DNA of 60,708 nucleotides from Thalassolituus sp. UBA674. Lineage in GTDB: Bacteria > Pseudomonadota > Gammaproteobacteria > Pseudomonadales > Oceanobacteraceae. This document shows positions 51,567 to 60,695 of this stretch, piece after piece. The DNA is taken from assembly GCA_002298335.1 (NCBI GenBank), contig DBNK01000003.1, positions 189,145-249,852 on the forward strand, in the 5' to 3' direction. The notes under the pieces were generated by a model. The model ran no database searches. It was not told the origin of the DNA and was given only the letters and a program-made list of their open reading frames with translations. Both the position numbers and the translations under genes were made by a program. Position 1 is the stretch's first letter; the number at the start of each line of letters is the position of its first letter.

Positions 51567-52421
51567 TTATTCTGGCAGGGGAATGTGTTCCAGGTCGTCC
51601 CCGGGGATCGCCGGGAAGCGGCCCGCTTTCCAGTCTTCGGATGCCTGTTTGATCCGTTCGGTGCTGAAGGATACGAAGTTCCACACCAGATGCGGTGTCT
51701 TGGGCCAATGATCGCCACCGAACAGAAACAGGCGGGTATTGGCCGTGGCGCTGAATCCGCTTTCTGCATCCAGTACGATCAGGTCTCCGGCGGAGAAACT
51801 CTGCTCATCCGTTCTGATGGCACCATCAATGATGTAAGCCGCGCATTCCTGCTCAGGATTCGGCCGTGGCAGACTGGTGCCTTTCTGCATCAGCACATCC
51901 AGGGCGAACATGGGGGAGAAGGTCCGCACCGGTGATGACATGCCCAATGCCTCACCCGCCAGAAGGCGCGCGAACACACCTTCCCTGTTCCATACCGGCA
52001 GTTCATGGCGGTTGTGGTGGGAGAAGGCTGGTTCGGTTTCCGCATCCGCTTCCGGCAGGGCGACCCAGAACTGCAGTCCGTCCATCCGGTGTGCACCGGC
52101 TTTGGCTTCATGGCTTTCCCGTTCCGAATGCACAATGCCGCGCCCGGCGGTCATCCAGTTCACGTCACCGGGAAAAATCTCGACCTGATTCCCCAGGCTG
52201 TCGCGGTGTAGCATGGCACCCTCAAAGAGATAGCTCAGGGTCGAAAGACCAATGTGCGGATGCGGACGTACATCAATGCCGTCGCCGGGAGCGAAATCCG
52301 CCGGGCCCATGTGATCCAGAAAGACAAAAGGGCCGACCATACGCCGCTGTTTTGACGGCAGCAGGCGGGTGACGCTGAATCCGCCCAGTTCTTTGCTCTG
52401 TCCGCTGATGAGTTCTGCCAC
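51567..52421 (-). CDS. Pirin-family protein
   Basis: Pirins are bicupin proteins; some are quercetin dioxygenases or regulators of central metabolism or stress. The 284-residue product carries RPHPHIGLSTLSYLFEG and GRGIVHSERE, giving the His, His, His and Glu metal site. The GTG at 52421 has a very good ribosome site (GGAGGTAAC) and gives the usual length; an ATG at 52553 would add 44 atypical residues. The gene is divergent from the RND pump, with a perfect palindrome in the shared control region. Confidence 0.9.
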   Translation of the reverse strand: MAELISGQSKELGGFSVTRLLPSKQRRMVGPFVFLDHMGPADFAPGDGIDVRPHPHIGLSTLSYLFEGAMLHRDSLGNQVEIFPGDVNWMTAGRGIVHSERESHEAKAGAHRMDGLQFWVALPEADAETEPAFSHHNRHELPVWNREGVFARLLAGEALGMSSPVRTFSPMFALDVLMQKGTSLPRPNPEQECAAYIIDGAIRTDEQSFSAGDLIVLDAESGFSATANTRLFLFGGDHWPKTPHLVWNFVSFSTERIKQASEDWKAGRFPAIPGDDLEHIPLPE

Positions 52422-52506
52422 GTTACCTCCCCGGTAATTCCCACCCTGTAAACCTGAGTTTGCTAGAGTTTGACACAGGCGGGGGCTGATTGCGGTCTTT
52501 GACGGG

Positions 52507-52523
52507 CAGGACATACTGTCCTG
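52507..52523. promoter_or_regulatory. Palindromic operator candidate between pirin and RND genes
   Basis: CAGGACA, three bases, TGTCCTG is a perfect 17-base palindrome 86 bases from the pirin start and 142 bases from the pump start. Its form suits a dimeric repressor. The rest of 52422-52664 shows no gene. Confidence 0.5.
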
Positions 52524-52664
52524 ATAACGCACCCAATTGTTCACTTTGCGCACCTGCCGTGTATCTATCTGAATCCATGGTCGCTCCCCTTACGTCTCAC
52601 TGAGTAAAGTAACGCGCGTATTAACGGAACCCGGCTCACAAGGCCGGTCAGTATGAGGTCCTGA

Positions 52665-53885
52665 ATGAAAACTACCAAAAGTACGTTTTGGCTGAAAACC
52701 CTGTTACCCATTGCGATCATCGGCGTCAGTGCCGGTCTGTTCGCCGGGGTCAATGCCGCCGCTCACAAAGAGCCCGAGAAGAATGAAGTGGACACCCGTC
52801 CGCTGGTGGCGGTTGAGCCCGTACATGCGGACACTTATCCGGTGTCGATCAAAGCCTATGGCACGCTGGAGCCGATTGAATCCACCTCGCTGGCCGCCAG
52901 TGTCAGCGGTGAAGTGACCTCATGGAATCCTGAATTTATTGAAGGCGGTCTGCTGCGCCGCGGTGAAATCCTGTTTGCCATTGACCCGGCGCCGTATGAG
53001 GCGGCGGTGAAACTGGCCGAGGCTAACCTGATGTCAGCCCAGTCAAATCTGATTGAACAGACCGCGCTGGCAGAAATTGCCGAAGATGAAGCGCGTCGCC
53101 ATCCCGAGAAAAAATACACCGACCTCTTCCTGCGCAAGCCACAGGTCATGAGTGCCGAAGCCAGCGTGAAATCCGCAGAAGCTGCACTGCGTATTGCCCA
53201 GCGTGATCTGAGCCTGTGTAACGTCAAAGCCCCGTTCGATGCACTGGTGGTGGCCAAGAACGTCGGTCAGGGTCAGTACGTGGCAACGGGTAATCCGGTG
53301 GCCACTCTGTATAACGTTGAGAGTGCCAGAGTTCTGGTCCCGGTTCCCGGCTTTGAAGTGGGCTTCCTGCCGGAGCGTCTGCAGGGCGCGGGTGTGCAGG
53401 TCAGTATGCCGGTGACCGGCGCGAGCCGCGCTGCCACCATCCGCCATGATCTGGGCGTGATTGATGAATCCACGCGTATGGCGCACCTGATGATTGAGCT
53501 GAAAGACCCATACGCCATGAATAAAGACATGGTTGCCCTGAAATACGGTGCCTATGTGGAGGTCAGCTTTGCCGGCCGCACGCTGGAGCAGGTTTACCGT
53601 CTGCCGCAGAGTGCCGTGCGTCAGCAGCAGGTGTGGGTGGTCAATGCGTCTTCAGAACTGGAATCCCGCAAGGTCGACATCGTCCGTGAGGAGCCGGGTT
53701 ATTACTACATTGGCGAAGGACTGGCCGAAGGTGATCGTCTGGTCATGACCCTGCCGGAATACCCTCAGGAAGGTATGCCGGTCAAAGTAGAAGGTGAGGT
53801 GGACAGCGAAGACGAGGCGGGTGGTGCAGGCAGCTCCGGCGCGGACGTCGCACTGGCCGATGACAACTCCGGCACAGAGGGTTGA
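52665..53885 (+). CDS. RND efflux periplasmic adaptor
   Basis: The 406-residue product is a membrane-fusion protein of an RND pump: a single N-terminal membrane anchor (LLPIAIIGVSAGLFAGVNA) with no lipobox, a lipoyl-like domain (VSGEVTSWNPEFIEGGLLRR), a helical hairpin near residues 110-190, and the second lipoyl half (VKAPFDALVVAKNVGQGQYV). The tail is acidic. It is followed by the permease gene, only two bases from its stop, and its GAGG ribosome site is good. No outer-membrane channel gene is present in the window. Confidence 0.92.
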   Translation: MKTTKSTFWLKTLLPIAIIGVSAGLFAGVNAAAHKEPEKNEVDTRPLVAVEPVHADTYPVSIKAYGTLEPIESTSLAASVSGEVTSWNPEFIEGGLLRRGEILFAIDPAPYEAAVKLAEANLMSAQSNLIEQTALAEIAEDEARRHPEKKYTDLFLRKPQVMSAEASVKSAEAALRIAQRDLSLCNVKAPFDALVVAKNVGQGQYVATGNPVATLYNVESARVLVPVPGFEVGFLPERLQGAGVQVSMPVTGASRAATIRHDLGVIDESTRMAHLMIELKDPYAMNKDMVALKYGAYVEVSFAGRTLEQVYRLPQSAVRQQQVWVVNASSELESRKVDIVREEPGYYYIGEGLAEGDRLVMTLPEYPQEGMPVKVEGEVDSEDEAGGAGSSGADVALADDNSGTEG

Positions 53886-53887
53886 AC

Positions 53888-56800
53888 ATGACGGATCACA
53901 ACTCCCCGGCTGAGCCGAACGAAGAAGCCTACGATCCGGAACTGCAGGATACCCGTAAGGGCCTGATCGGCTATTTTGCCCACAATCCGGTGGCGGCCAA
54001 CCTGCTGATGATCTTTATTCTGCTGACGGGTTTCATAACCTTTCAGAGCATCCAGAAGCAGATGTTTCCCAATGTGGAAATCAACTATGTGCATGTGCAG
54101 ATCGGGTATCCCGGTGCCTCCCCTCAGGAGATTGAAGAGGGTGTCATCCTTAAAATTGAGGAAGCCATCAAGGACGTTACCGAAATTGACCGCATGATCT
54201 CGCGGGCCTTCCGTAACCAGGGGCGCGTGTCTCTGGAGATCGATCCGGATGAAGACCTGGCGGAAGTGCTGGATAAGATCAAACTGCGGGTCGATGGTAT
54301 TGCCACCTTACCGGCGGGGATGGAGCCGCTGGTGGTGTACCAGCAGGAGTTCCAGCAGCAGGTGATTGAGATGTCCCTGACATCGGATGAACTGTCGATG
54401 CAGGAACTGAAACCGGTCGCCCAGCAACTGGAAAAAGAACTGCTGCAGCTGAATAACGTTTCGCTGGTGAACCTGTACACGCCGGACGATGAAATCGCGG
54501 TGGAGGTTTCACCGGATGTGCTGCGTGAATACGGACTGACCATCAATGACATCAGTGCCGCGATTAACCGCTGGTCCACCAATGCCTCTGCCGGTCAGCT
54601 GCGTACGGATACCGGTCTGGTGTCTGTACGGATTGAAAACCAGTATTACGACGGGCGTGAGTTCCGCCAGATTCCGGTAAAAATCGGCGATGACGGAGCC
54701 AAAGTCCTGCTGGGTGATATTGCCGTGGTGAAAGACGGCTTTACCGAAGGCGAAAATTACTTCCGCTATAACGGTAAAAACGCCATTTACCTGCAGGTGA
54801 ATGCCACTAAAGAGCAGAACACCATTGCTGTGTCGGATTCGGTCAAACAGTGGATCGAACAGCGTAACAAGACGCTGCCCCACGGGATGGAAATCAAAGT
54901 CCTGGTGGACATGACTTACTACCTGAATGCGCGTCTCGACATGATGCTCAAGAATATGGGCATGGGTGCGATTCTGGTCGCCATCATGCTGTCGGTGTTC
55001 CTGCGTTTCCGTCTGGCCATGTGGGTGATGGTCGGTCTGCCGGTGTGCTTCCTGGGTGCCATCATGGCCATGCCATTCATGGGGGTGACCATCAATATCG
55101 TCAGTCTGTTCGCCTTTATCATGGTGCTGGGTATTGTCGTCGATGACGCCATTGTGATCGGGGAGAGCGTCTATACCGAGATTGAGAATAAAGGGCAGGG
55201 CGGGGTGCATAACGTCGTGATCGGTGCACGCCGTGTGGCCACTCCGGCCACCTTCGGCGTACTGACCACGATTGCGGTATTTGTGCCCTTTACCCTGTCG
55301 TCCGGGCCCGATTCGGCCTTCTTTACCGGTATCGCACTGGTGACCATCGCCTGTCTGGCCTTCAGCCTGATTGAGTCCAAACTGATTCTGCCGGCGCATC
55401 TGGCGCACATGCATTTTTCCGAAGCGAAAAAGACCGGCTGGCGTGCGGCGTTTAACCGTGGCTTCCAGAACTTTGTGCAGAACAGATACCGGCCTTTTGT
55501 GAAGGCCTGTACCGAATGGCGCTGGGTCACGCTGTCGGTGTTTGTCGGCATGCTGATGCTGGGTGTGTCGCTGATGACGTCGAACCTGGTGCGCTTTATT
55601 CCTATGCCGTCAGTACCGGAGGACTATCCGAGTATCTCACTGGAGATGAATGCCAGTGTCTCAGATAAGCAGACGATTGATGCGCTGAAGTCACTGGAAA
55701 CCATGATCCGCGAGGTCGACGACGAGATTCAGGCGGAATATGGCAAACCTCTGATCCGTGACGTACTGGCCTACAACGACGGCCGTACCGATGGCCGGGT
55801 GCTGGTGGCTCTGGTCGCGGAAGAAGACCGTCCGTTCTCGGCGTTTGAACTGTCCCGCCGCTGGCGCGAGAAGCTGCCGGTGATCCCGGGTGTGAAGTCT
55901 CTGATCATCAACGACAAAGTCGGTCAGCAGGGGCAGGGCGATGGTGACTTCGGCTATCTGCTGTACGGTGCCGATCTCGAATCCCTGAACGCCGCATCGC
56001 GGGACATGATTGAGCGTCTGTACACGGTAAACGGTCTGTACAACATCTCCTCGACACTGGACCCGGCCGGTAAGGAAATTCAGATCCAGCTCAAACCGGT
56101 CGCCTATGAACTGGGTATTTCTCTGGCCGATGTCGCGGCGCAGGTCGGTGGCAGCTTCTACGGAGGTGAAGCCCAGCGTGTGATCCGCAACGGTGAAGAA
56201 CTGAAAGTGATGGTGCGTTACCCGGAGCAGGAGCGTCAGAACTTCTCGTCCCTGCGTTACGCCCTGATCAAAACCCGCGACGGTCAGGATGTGATGCTGG
56301 GTGATATTGCCGATCTGGCGGAAAAACCGGGCATCTCCTACATCCGCCGTGAAGGTGGCTACCGCAGTGTCTACGTTTATGGCTCTATCGATGAGCAGCT
56401 GGTGGAGCCGTCTGCGGTGAATAAAACCATCAGTGATGATGTACTGCCTGCGGTCCTGAAAAACTTCCCGGGTGTGAAAACCGAGCTGGGTGGTGATATC
56501 AAAGAGCAGCAGGACCAGGCGAATGAGCAGGTGATGTTCTTCTTTGCCGGTATGCTGATTGTGTACATCCTGCTGGCGGTGCCACTGAAAAGCTATTCGC
56601 AGCCACTGATCGTCATGTCGGTGATTCCATTCAGTCTCACCGGGGCTCTGTTCGGTCATTTCCTGCTGGGTATGAACCTGAGCATGATGTCGACATTCGG
56701 CCTGATTGCCGCCGCCGGGGTAGTGATCAACGACAGTCTGGTGATGACCGACTATGTGAACCAGCTGCGCCGTCAGGGCATGAGTGTGGCGGAAGCCGTG

Positions 56801-57094
56801 GTGGAATCCGGTTGTGCGCGCTTCCGCGCAATTACGCTGACTTCCATCACCACCTTTGCCGGTGTCGCGCCGATCATGCTGGAAACCAGCCTGCAGGCCC
56901 GCTTTGTGATTCCGATGGCCGTATCGCTGGGCTTTGCCGTGCTGTACGCCACCGTCATCACTCTGGTTCTGGTGCCGTGCCTGTACCTGATCGGTGCGGA
57001 TATCGGTCGGGTTGTGCGTAAGGTGATCGGGTTTATCTGGCGCTTGGTGAAGCAGCTGTTTGTCAGAGGACACAGAACCGGAGAAGCCTCTTAA
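53888..57094 (+). CDS. RND efflux pump permease
   Basis: The 1068-residue inner-membrane proton/drug antiporter has the family start FAHNPVAANLLMIFILLTGF and two large periplasmic loops. Transmembrane helix 4 keeps the paired aspartates in LGIVVDDAIVIGESVYTEIE. At the helix 10 position, where AcrB has a lysine, the segment reads AAGVVINDSLVMTDYVNQ, as in a known RND subgroup. Substrates cannot be predicted. The ATG at 53888 is preferred over a TTG two codons earlier. A strong terminator follows the gene. Confidence 0.93.
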   Translation: MTDHNSPAEPNEEAYDPELQDTRKGLIGYFAHNPVAANLLMIFILLTGFITFQSIQKQMFPNVEINYVHVQIGYPGASPQEIEEGVILKIEEAIKDVTEIDRMISRAFRNQGRVSLEIDPDEDLAEVLDKIKLRVDGIATLPAGMEPLVVYQQEFQQQVIEMSLTSDELSMQELKPVAQQLEKELLQLNNVSLVNLYTPDDEIAVEVSPDVLREYGLTINDISAAINRWSTNASAGQLRTDTGLVSVRIENQYYDGREFRQIPVKIGDDGAKVLLGDIAVVKDGFTEGENYFRYNGKNAIYLQVNATKEQNTIAVSDSVKQWIEQRNKTLPHGMEIKVLVDMTYYLNARLDMMLKNMGMGAILVAIMLSVFLRFRLAMWVMVGLPVCFLGAIMAMPFMGVTINIVSLFAFIMVLGIVVDDAIVIGESVYTEIENKGQGGVHNVVIGARRVATPATFGVLTTIAVFVPFTLSSGPDSAFFTGIALVTIACLAFSLIESKLILPAHLAHMHFSEAKKTGWRAAFNRGFQNFVQNRYRPFVKACTEWRWVTLSVFVGMLMLGVSLMTSNLVRFIPMPSVPEDYPSISLEMNASVSDKQTIDALKSLETMIREVDDEIQAEYGKPLIRDVLAYNDGRTDGRVLVALVAEEDRPFSAFELSRRWREKLPVIPGVKSLIINDKVGQQGQGDGDFGYLLYGADLESLNAASRDMIERLYTVNGLYNISSTLDPAGKEIQIQLKPVAYELGISLADVAAQVGGSFYGGEAQRVIRNGEELKVMVRYPEQERQNFSSLRYALIKTRDGQDVMLGDIADLAEKPGISYIRREGGYRSVYVYGSIDEQLVEPSAVNKTISDDVLPAVLKNFPGVKTELGGDIKEQQDQANEQVMFFFAGMLIVYILLAVPLKSYSQPLIVMSVIPFSLTGALFGHFLLGMNLSMMSTFGLIAAAGVVINDSLVMTDYVNQLRRQGMSVAEAVVESGCARFRAITLTSITTFAGVAPIMLETSLQARFVIPMAVSLGFAVLYATVITLVLVPCLYLIGADIGRVVRKVIGFIWRLVKQLFVRGHRTGEAS

Positions 57095-57120
57095 ACTTCC
57101 GGGTTCTCTGAAAACCTTTC

Positions 57121-57155
57121 AAGGCGTCTGGTCTCCCCATCAGGCGCCTTTTTTT
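57121..57155 (+). terminator. Rho-independent terminator after RND operon
   Basis: A ten-base stem with one wobble (AAGGCGTCTG and CAGGCGCCTT) closes a ten-base loop and is followed directly by a T run. It lies 27 bases after the pump stop. Confidence 0.85.
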
Positions 57156-57174
57156 ATGCCCGGAGAATCTGTGT

Positions 57175-58059
57175 TTACTGCCCGGACTCCATGCACAGAC
57201 GTATCCATGCCTGAATCCCGGCACTGCGGTGTTTCTGCTTGTGCACAATCAGATAGAGCTGACGGCTGAGGTTCAGGTCCGGTGTGTTAAGACATACCAG
57301 ATCACCACGCCGCAGTTCGTCTTCAAGGGTGATCATCGACAGACAGGCGATGCCGAGGTTAGCCTCGACGGCACGTTTGATTGCCTCGGTATGCTGCAGC
57401 TCCAGAGCAATGTTGATCTGCGGCAGGAAGCCCTGCATGGCGCGGTCAAAGGCCTGGCGCGTACCTGATCCGGCCTCGCGCAGAATCCAGCGTGCCCGGG
57501 TGAGGTCGTCACCACGCACGGTCTGCAGCTGGGCCAGCGGATGGGAGGGATGACAGACAATGGCCATTTCATCGCGGCGCCAGGGCATGACCTCCAGCTC
57601 CGGGTGATGGAATTCGCCTTCAATCAGGCCGATATCCAGGCGGAAGTTCAGCACCTTCTCGGTAATGTGTTCGGTGTTTTCCACATCCAGCTTGACCGGC
57701 GAGCCGGGGTACAGGGTCATGTAGTCAGCCACCATACCCACCGCCAGATAGTTACCGATGGACAGGGTAGCCCCCACGTTCAGTGGCCCGGCCGTGGCAT
57801 GGCGCAGCATGCTCTGCTCCAGATCTTCTGCCACGGCCATCAGGGCCTCAGCCTTGGGGCGCAGCAGGCGGCCCTGTTCACTCAGCTGCAGACGCTTGCC
57901 GACCCGGTCAAACAGCAGCACATCGAACTGGTTTTCCAGATCCTTGAGAGAGCTGCTGGCGGCACTCTGAGACATATTCAGCTGGCCCGCAGCCCGGGTC
58001 AGATTGCTGCTGTGGGCAACGGCGAGAAAGACTTCAAGCTGGCGCAGAGTAAAACGCAT
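57175..58059 (-). CDS. finR: LysR-family regulator, FinR-like
   Basis: The 294-residue product has the LysR helix-turn-helix near residues 3-62 (FTLRQLEVFLAVAHSSNLTR; LNMSQSAASSSLKDLENQFD) and a substrate-binding-like effector domain. In pseudomonads a LysR regulator, FinR, is divergent from fpr and activates it under oxidative stress; the same arrangement here supports the name, but it rests on context. The start at 58059 is 115 bases from the fpr start. Confidence 0.78.
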   Translation of the reverse strand: MRFTLRQLEVFLAVAHSSNLTRAAGQLNMSQSAASSSLKDLENQFDVLLFDRVGKRLQLSEQGRLLRPKAEALMAVAEDLEQSMLRHATAGPLNVGATLSIGNYLAVGMVADYMTLYPGSPVKLDVENTEHITEKVLNFRLDIGLIEGEFHHPELEVMPWRRDEMAIVCHPSHPLAQLQTVRGDDLTRARWILREAGSGTRQAFDRAMQGFLPQINIALELQHTEAIKRAVEANLGIACLSMITLEDELRRGDLVCLNTPDLNLSRQLYLIVHKQKHRSAGIQAWIRLCMESGQ

Positions 58060-58096
58060 ACATCTTACCTTCGGAAAAATCGAACGTTGATATAAA

Positions 58097-58112
58097 GATA
58101 AGTCATTTTATC
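58097..58112. promoter_or_regulatory. Dyad in LysR-fpr control region
   Basis: GATAA, six bases, TTATC forms an AT-rich dyad in the 115-base gap between the LysR gene and fpr. Its position suits a LysR-type binding site, but the T-N11-A core is not exact. Confidence 0.4.
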
Positions 58113-58174
58113 GATATTCGTAAAGTCTTTAGGATGCACCCATACACACAGACAAGGCAGCGGAGACACATCCC

Positions 58175-58948
58175 ATGAGCAATCTGATCACTGAAAAGGT
58201 CACCAGCGTACATCACTGGAATGACACCCTGTTCAGCTTCACCACCACCCGCTCGCAGGGACTGCGTTTCAAAAATGGCCATTTCACCATGATTGGACTG
58301 GAGGTCGCCGGTAAACCTCTGCTGCGGGCGTACAGCATTGCCAGCGCCAACTACGAAGAAGAGATGGAGTTTTTCTCCATCAAAGTGCCGGACGGCCCGC
58401 TGACCCAGCACCTGCAGAAACTGGCGGTGGGTGATGACATTCTGGTCGGCACCAAGCCGGTGGGTACTCTGGTGGCAGATAACCTGTTGCCCGGCAAAAA
58501 CCTGTATCTGCTCAGCACCGGCACCGGTCTGGCACCCTTCATGAGCATCATCAAAGATTTTGAAATCTACGAGCAGTTCGACAAGGTCATCCTCACCCAC
58601 GGCGTGCGCTGGAAATCAGAACTGGCGTATGAGGATTACATCAGCAACGAGCTGCCACAGAACGAGTACTTCGGTGAGCAGATCCGCAACCAGCTGATCT
58701 ACTACCCGACGGTCACCCGTGAGGACTACCGCAATCAGGGCCGCCTGACGGACAAAATACTGGCTGGCACCCTGACCCAGGATATCGGTCTGCCCGACCT
58801 GAATCCGGAACATGACCGCTTTATGCTCTGCGGCAGCCCGGCCATGCTGGATGAGATGACCGGTATTCTCGATTCTCTGGGCTTTAAAGAAAGCCGTGCC
58901 GGAGAACTGGGGCACTATGTGATTGAACGCGCCTTTGTGGAAAAGTAA
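58175..58948 (+). CDS. fpr: Ferredoxin/flavodoxin-NADP reductase
   Basis: Fpr moves electrons between NADPH and ferredoxin or flavodoxin. The 257-residue product has the FAD-binding LLRAYSIASANYEEEMEFF, the NADPH-binding STGTGLAPFMSI, MLCGSPAMLDEM and the family C-terminus HYVIERAFVEK. GGAGAC lies eight bases before the ATG. It is divergent from the FinR-like LysR gene. Confidence 0.96.
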   Translation: MSNLITEKVTSVHHWNDTLFSFTTTRSQGLRFKNGHFTMIGLEVAGKPLLRAYSIASANYEEEMEFFSIKVPDGPLTQHLQKLAVGDDILVGTKPVGTLVADNLLPGKNLYLLSTGTGLAPFMSIIKDFEIYEQFDKVILTHGVRWKSELAYEDYISNELPQNEYFGEQIRNQLIYYPTVTREDYRNQGRLTDKILAGTLTQDIGLPDLNPEHDRFMLCGSPAMLDEMTGILDSLGFKESRAGELGHYVIERAFVEK

Positions 58949-59012
58949 GGCCTCTGCAGACATTGTGCACAGCTGGCATTAATTCTGCTGTATCAGACAG
59001 AAAGCCGGGTTT

Positions 59013-59030
59013 CTGACGGAAAACCGTCAG
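59013..59030. repeat. Stem-loop after fpr
   Basis: A perfect seven-base stem, CTGACGG and CCGTCAG, with an AAAA loop lies 64 bases after the fpr stop. No T run follows. It could still end the fpr transcript or sit in the leader of the next gene. Confidence 0.45.
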
Positions 59031-59064
59031 CCAGGCGATGAAAATCTGTCATCAGGAGAAATGT

Positions 59065-59520
59065 ATGTCATCGAATCATGGCACCGTGGCCAGCGCGCTG
59101 CGCAGTCTGGAAGGCGCACAGGAAGTGGCCCGCGCGCTGCGCAGCAGCGGCTTTAATCCGGATAAAAATGAGCAGAAACGTCTGCTGGCCGAACTGGCCG
59201 GATCGGTCTCAGAGACCAAGATGGAGCTGGCCCTGCTGCAGACCATCATTGAAGAAAAAGACGCGGAACTGCTGCGGATGAACGAGGCCTTTGTCTACCG
59301 TGGCAACCTGCGCCGCCGCGGTGATGGCTATTACAAAACACTGGACGGCCGTCCTTATGGCCAGCCCTACTGCTCCTACTGCTGGGAGAAGGACAGTGAG
59401 CTGTTTCATCTGCACAACCGGATTCTCAGCCGTGACGTGCGGGTATGTCCGCACTGCAAGAATGAATATCAGGCGGTGCGTACGCCATTCCTCGAAGCTG
59501 ATAAGGTCGCGAGTATTTAA
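59065..59520 (+). CDS. Zinc-ribbon hypothetical protein
   Basis: I do not recognise this 151-residue protein by family. The N-terminal 80 residues are helical and polar. The C-terminal part has two CxxC pairs, CSYCWEKDSELFHLH and VCPHCKNEYQ, that likely bind one zinc ion. AGGAGA lies six bases before the ATG at 59065; an in-frame ATG at 59038 is less likely. It stands alone on the plus strand after fpr. No known partner is visible nearby. Confidence 0.7.
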   Translation: MSSNHGTVASALRSLEGAQEVARALRSSGFNPDKNEQKRLLAELAGSVSETKMELALLQTIIEEKDAELLRMNEAFVYRGNLRRRGDGYYKTLDGRPYGQPYCSYCWEKDSELFHLHNRILSRDVRVCPHCKNEYQAVRTPFLEADKVASI

Positions 59521-59659
59521 AATGCCGGCAAAGGATAGGTCGTGCGAGACAGGATTGTCCCATATGTGGATGACAAAAATTCACATTTCAGACAGGAAAT
59601 TCTTCTGAGCTGGGCGTAGACTGATTTAACAGACCCGGAAAATTAACCCGGAGAAAAGT

Positions 59660-59956
59660 ATGACCGCATTCCGCACTTTATTGTTTTTCACAGCGCTGCT
59701 GGCCTTTGGTCAGATGGTGGTGTGGGATTCTGTGCGGAATCCGGACCTGCAGTCTGCCACGGCGTTGGTGGATGACCAGCAACTGCAGGACCTCCTGCTT
59801 TCCGGCAGTGATAACCCCGATAATGACACCGGTATTGTGCCGGTCAGCTTTGCGCTTGCGCAGGTGCCTGCTGAGGCACAGCTGCAGGTACTTGCTGAAA
59901 CTTCCCTCAGCCGCCAGATCCCTGTCGGCTCAATCCGTGGCCCTCCTCTGGTCTGA
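59660..59956 (+). CDS. Small exported hypothetical protein
   Basis: The 98-residue product has a hydrophobic start (FRTLLFFTALLAFGQMVVW) that could be a signal peptide or anchor, then a polar acidic segment (SGSDNPDNDTGIV). GGAG lies six bases before the ATG. I recognise no family. A gap of 139 bases separates it from the zinc-ribbon gene. Confidence 0.55.
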   Translation: MTAFRTLLFFTALLAFGQMVVWDSVRNPDLQSATALVDDQQLQDLLLSGSDNPDNDTGIVPVSFALAQVPAEAQLQVLAETSLSRQIPVGSIRGPPLV

Positions 59957-60042
59957 CCGCTGTTCCGTAACAACATCGTTCAGACATATCAGAAAATCAG
60001 TTAAGCGGTTGTGGCCAGAGCCATGACCCGGAGGGTGGTACC

Positions 60043-60603
60043 ATGAATAAGTTAAATTTATATCCTGTTTATAACGTTGATGAACTGGTTTATCCGGATG
60101 CGCAGAAAGCTGTGTCCGTTGATACTCCGGCCATGTATTTTTTCACCGACTTCAGTGAAAACGAACCTCTGGTGATTGAAGCGGATGTTCCGGCTCACAT
60201 CGCCCGTCAGATGATGATGATGACCCATGTGCGTCTGAAGCTGGTGGTCGATATTCAGGGACATTTTCTCGGTGTGATTTCCGCACAGGATCTGCAGGAG
60301 CAGTCTATTCTGCGCCGCGCGGCCTACAACCGGATTCCCCGTGAAGATGTGCTGGTGCGCGAGCTGATGACCCGTCGCAAAGACCTGCATGCATTCAGCC
60401 TCGAAGAAATCGCCACGGCGAAAATCCGTGACGTGATCGACGTGCTGAAAGACAACCATCAGCAGCACTGTCTGGTGGTGGATGAGTCCAATCACCAGAT
60501 CCGTGGCATTTTCTCGGCCGGTGATATCTCCCGGAAACTGCGTTTACCGGTGGATATTCAGGAAGGCACTAACTTTTCCAAGGTCTTCACAGCGGTCGCC
60601 TAG
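60043..60603 (+). CDS. CBS-domain pair protein
   Basis: The 186-residue product has two CBS-like segments (LKLVVDIQGHFLGVISAQDL and CLVVDESNHQIRGIFSAGDI) that would fold together and bind adenine nucleotides. An N-terminal 50-residue extension precedes them. GGAGG lies eight bases before the ATG. The stop codon falls inside the first copy of a 14-base tandem repeat. Confidence 0.85.
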   Translation: MNKLNLYPVYNVDELVYPDAQKAVSVDTPAMYFFTDFSENEPLVIEADVPAHIARQMMMMTHVRLKLVVDIQGHFLGVISAQDLQEQSILRRAAYNRIPREDVLVRELMTRRKDLHAFSLEEIATAKIRDVIDVLKDNHQQHCLVVDESNHQIRGIFSAGDISRKLRLPVDIQEGTNFSKVFTAVA

Positions 60604-60636
60604 AACAGGTCGCCTGGAACAGGTCGCCTGGAACAG
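60595..60636 (+). repeat. Three 14-base tandem copies over the CBS gene stop
   Basis: Three units of GTCGCCTGGAACAG lie end to end. The first copy reads CTAGAA in place of CTGGAA, and that change supplies the CBS gene stop codon. The unit length is not a multiple of three. Confidence 0.85.
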
Positions 60637-60674
60637 GCGTCCGGTGAAGACCCACAACGGGTTGATGACCAGAG

Positions 60675-60695
60675 AGGCGGGCTGATCCGCCTTTC
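60675..60695 (+). terminator. Weak hairpin after CBS gene
   Basis: AGGCGG and CCGCCT form a six-base stem with a six-base loop, followed by TT and a C run. It is a weak terminator candidate. Confidence 0.35.

Noticed and set aside
52422..52553. Upstream extension of the pirin frame to an ATG at 52553
   Set aside because: The GTG at 52421 has a much better ribosome site and gives the usual pirin length; the extra residues look noncoding.
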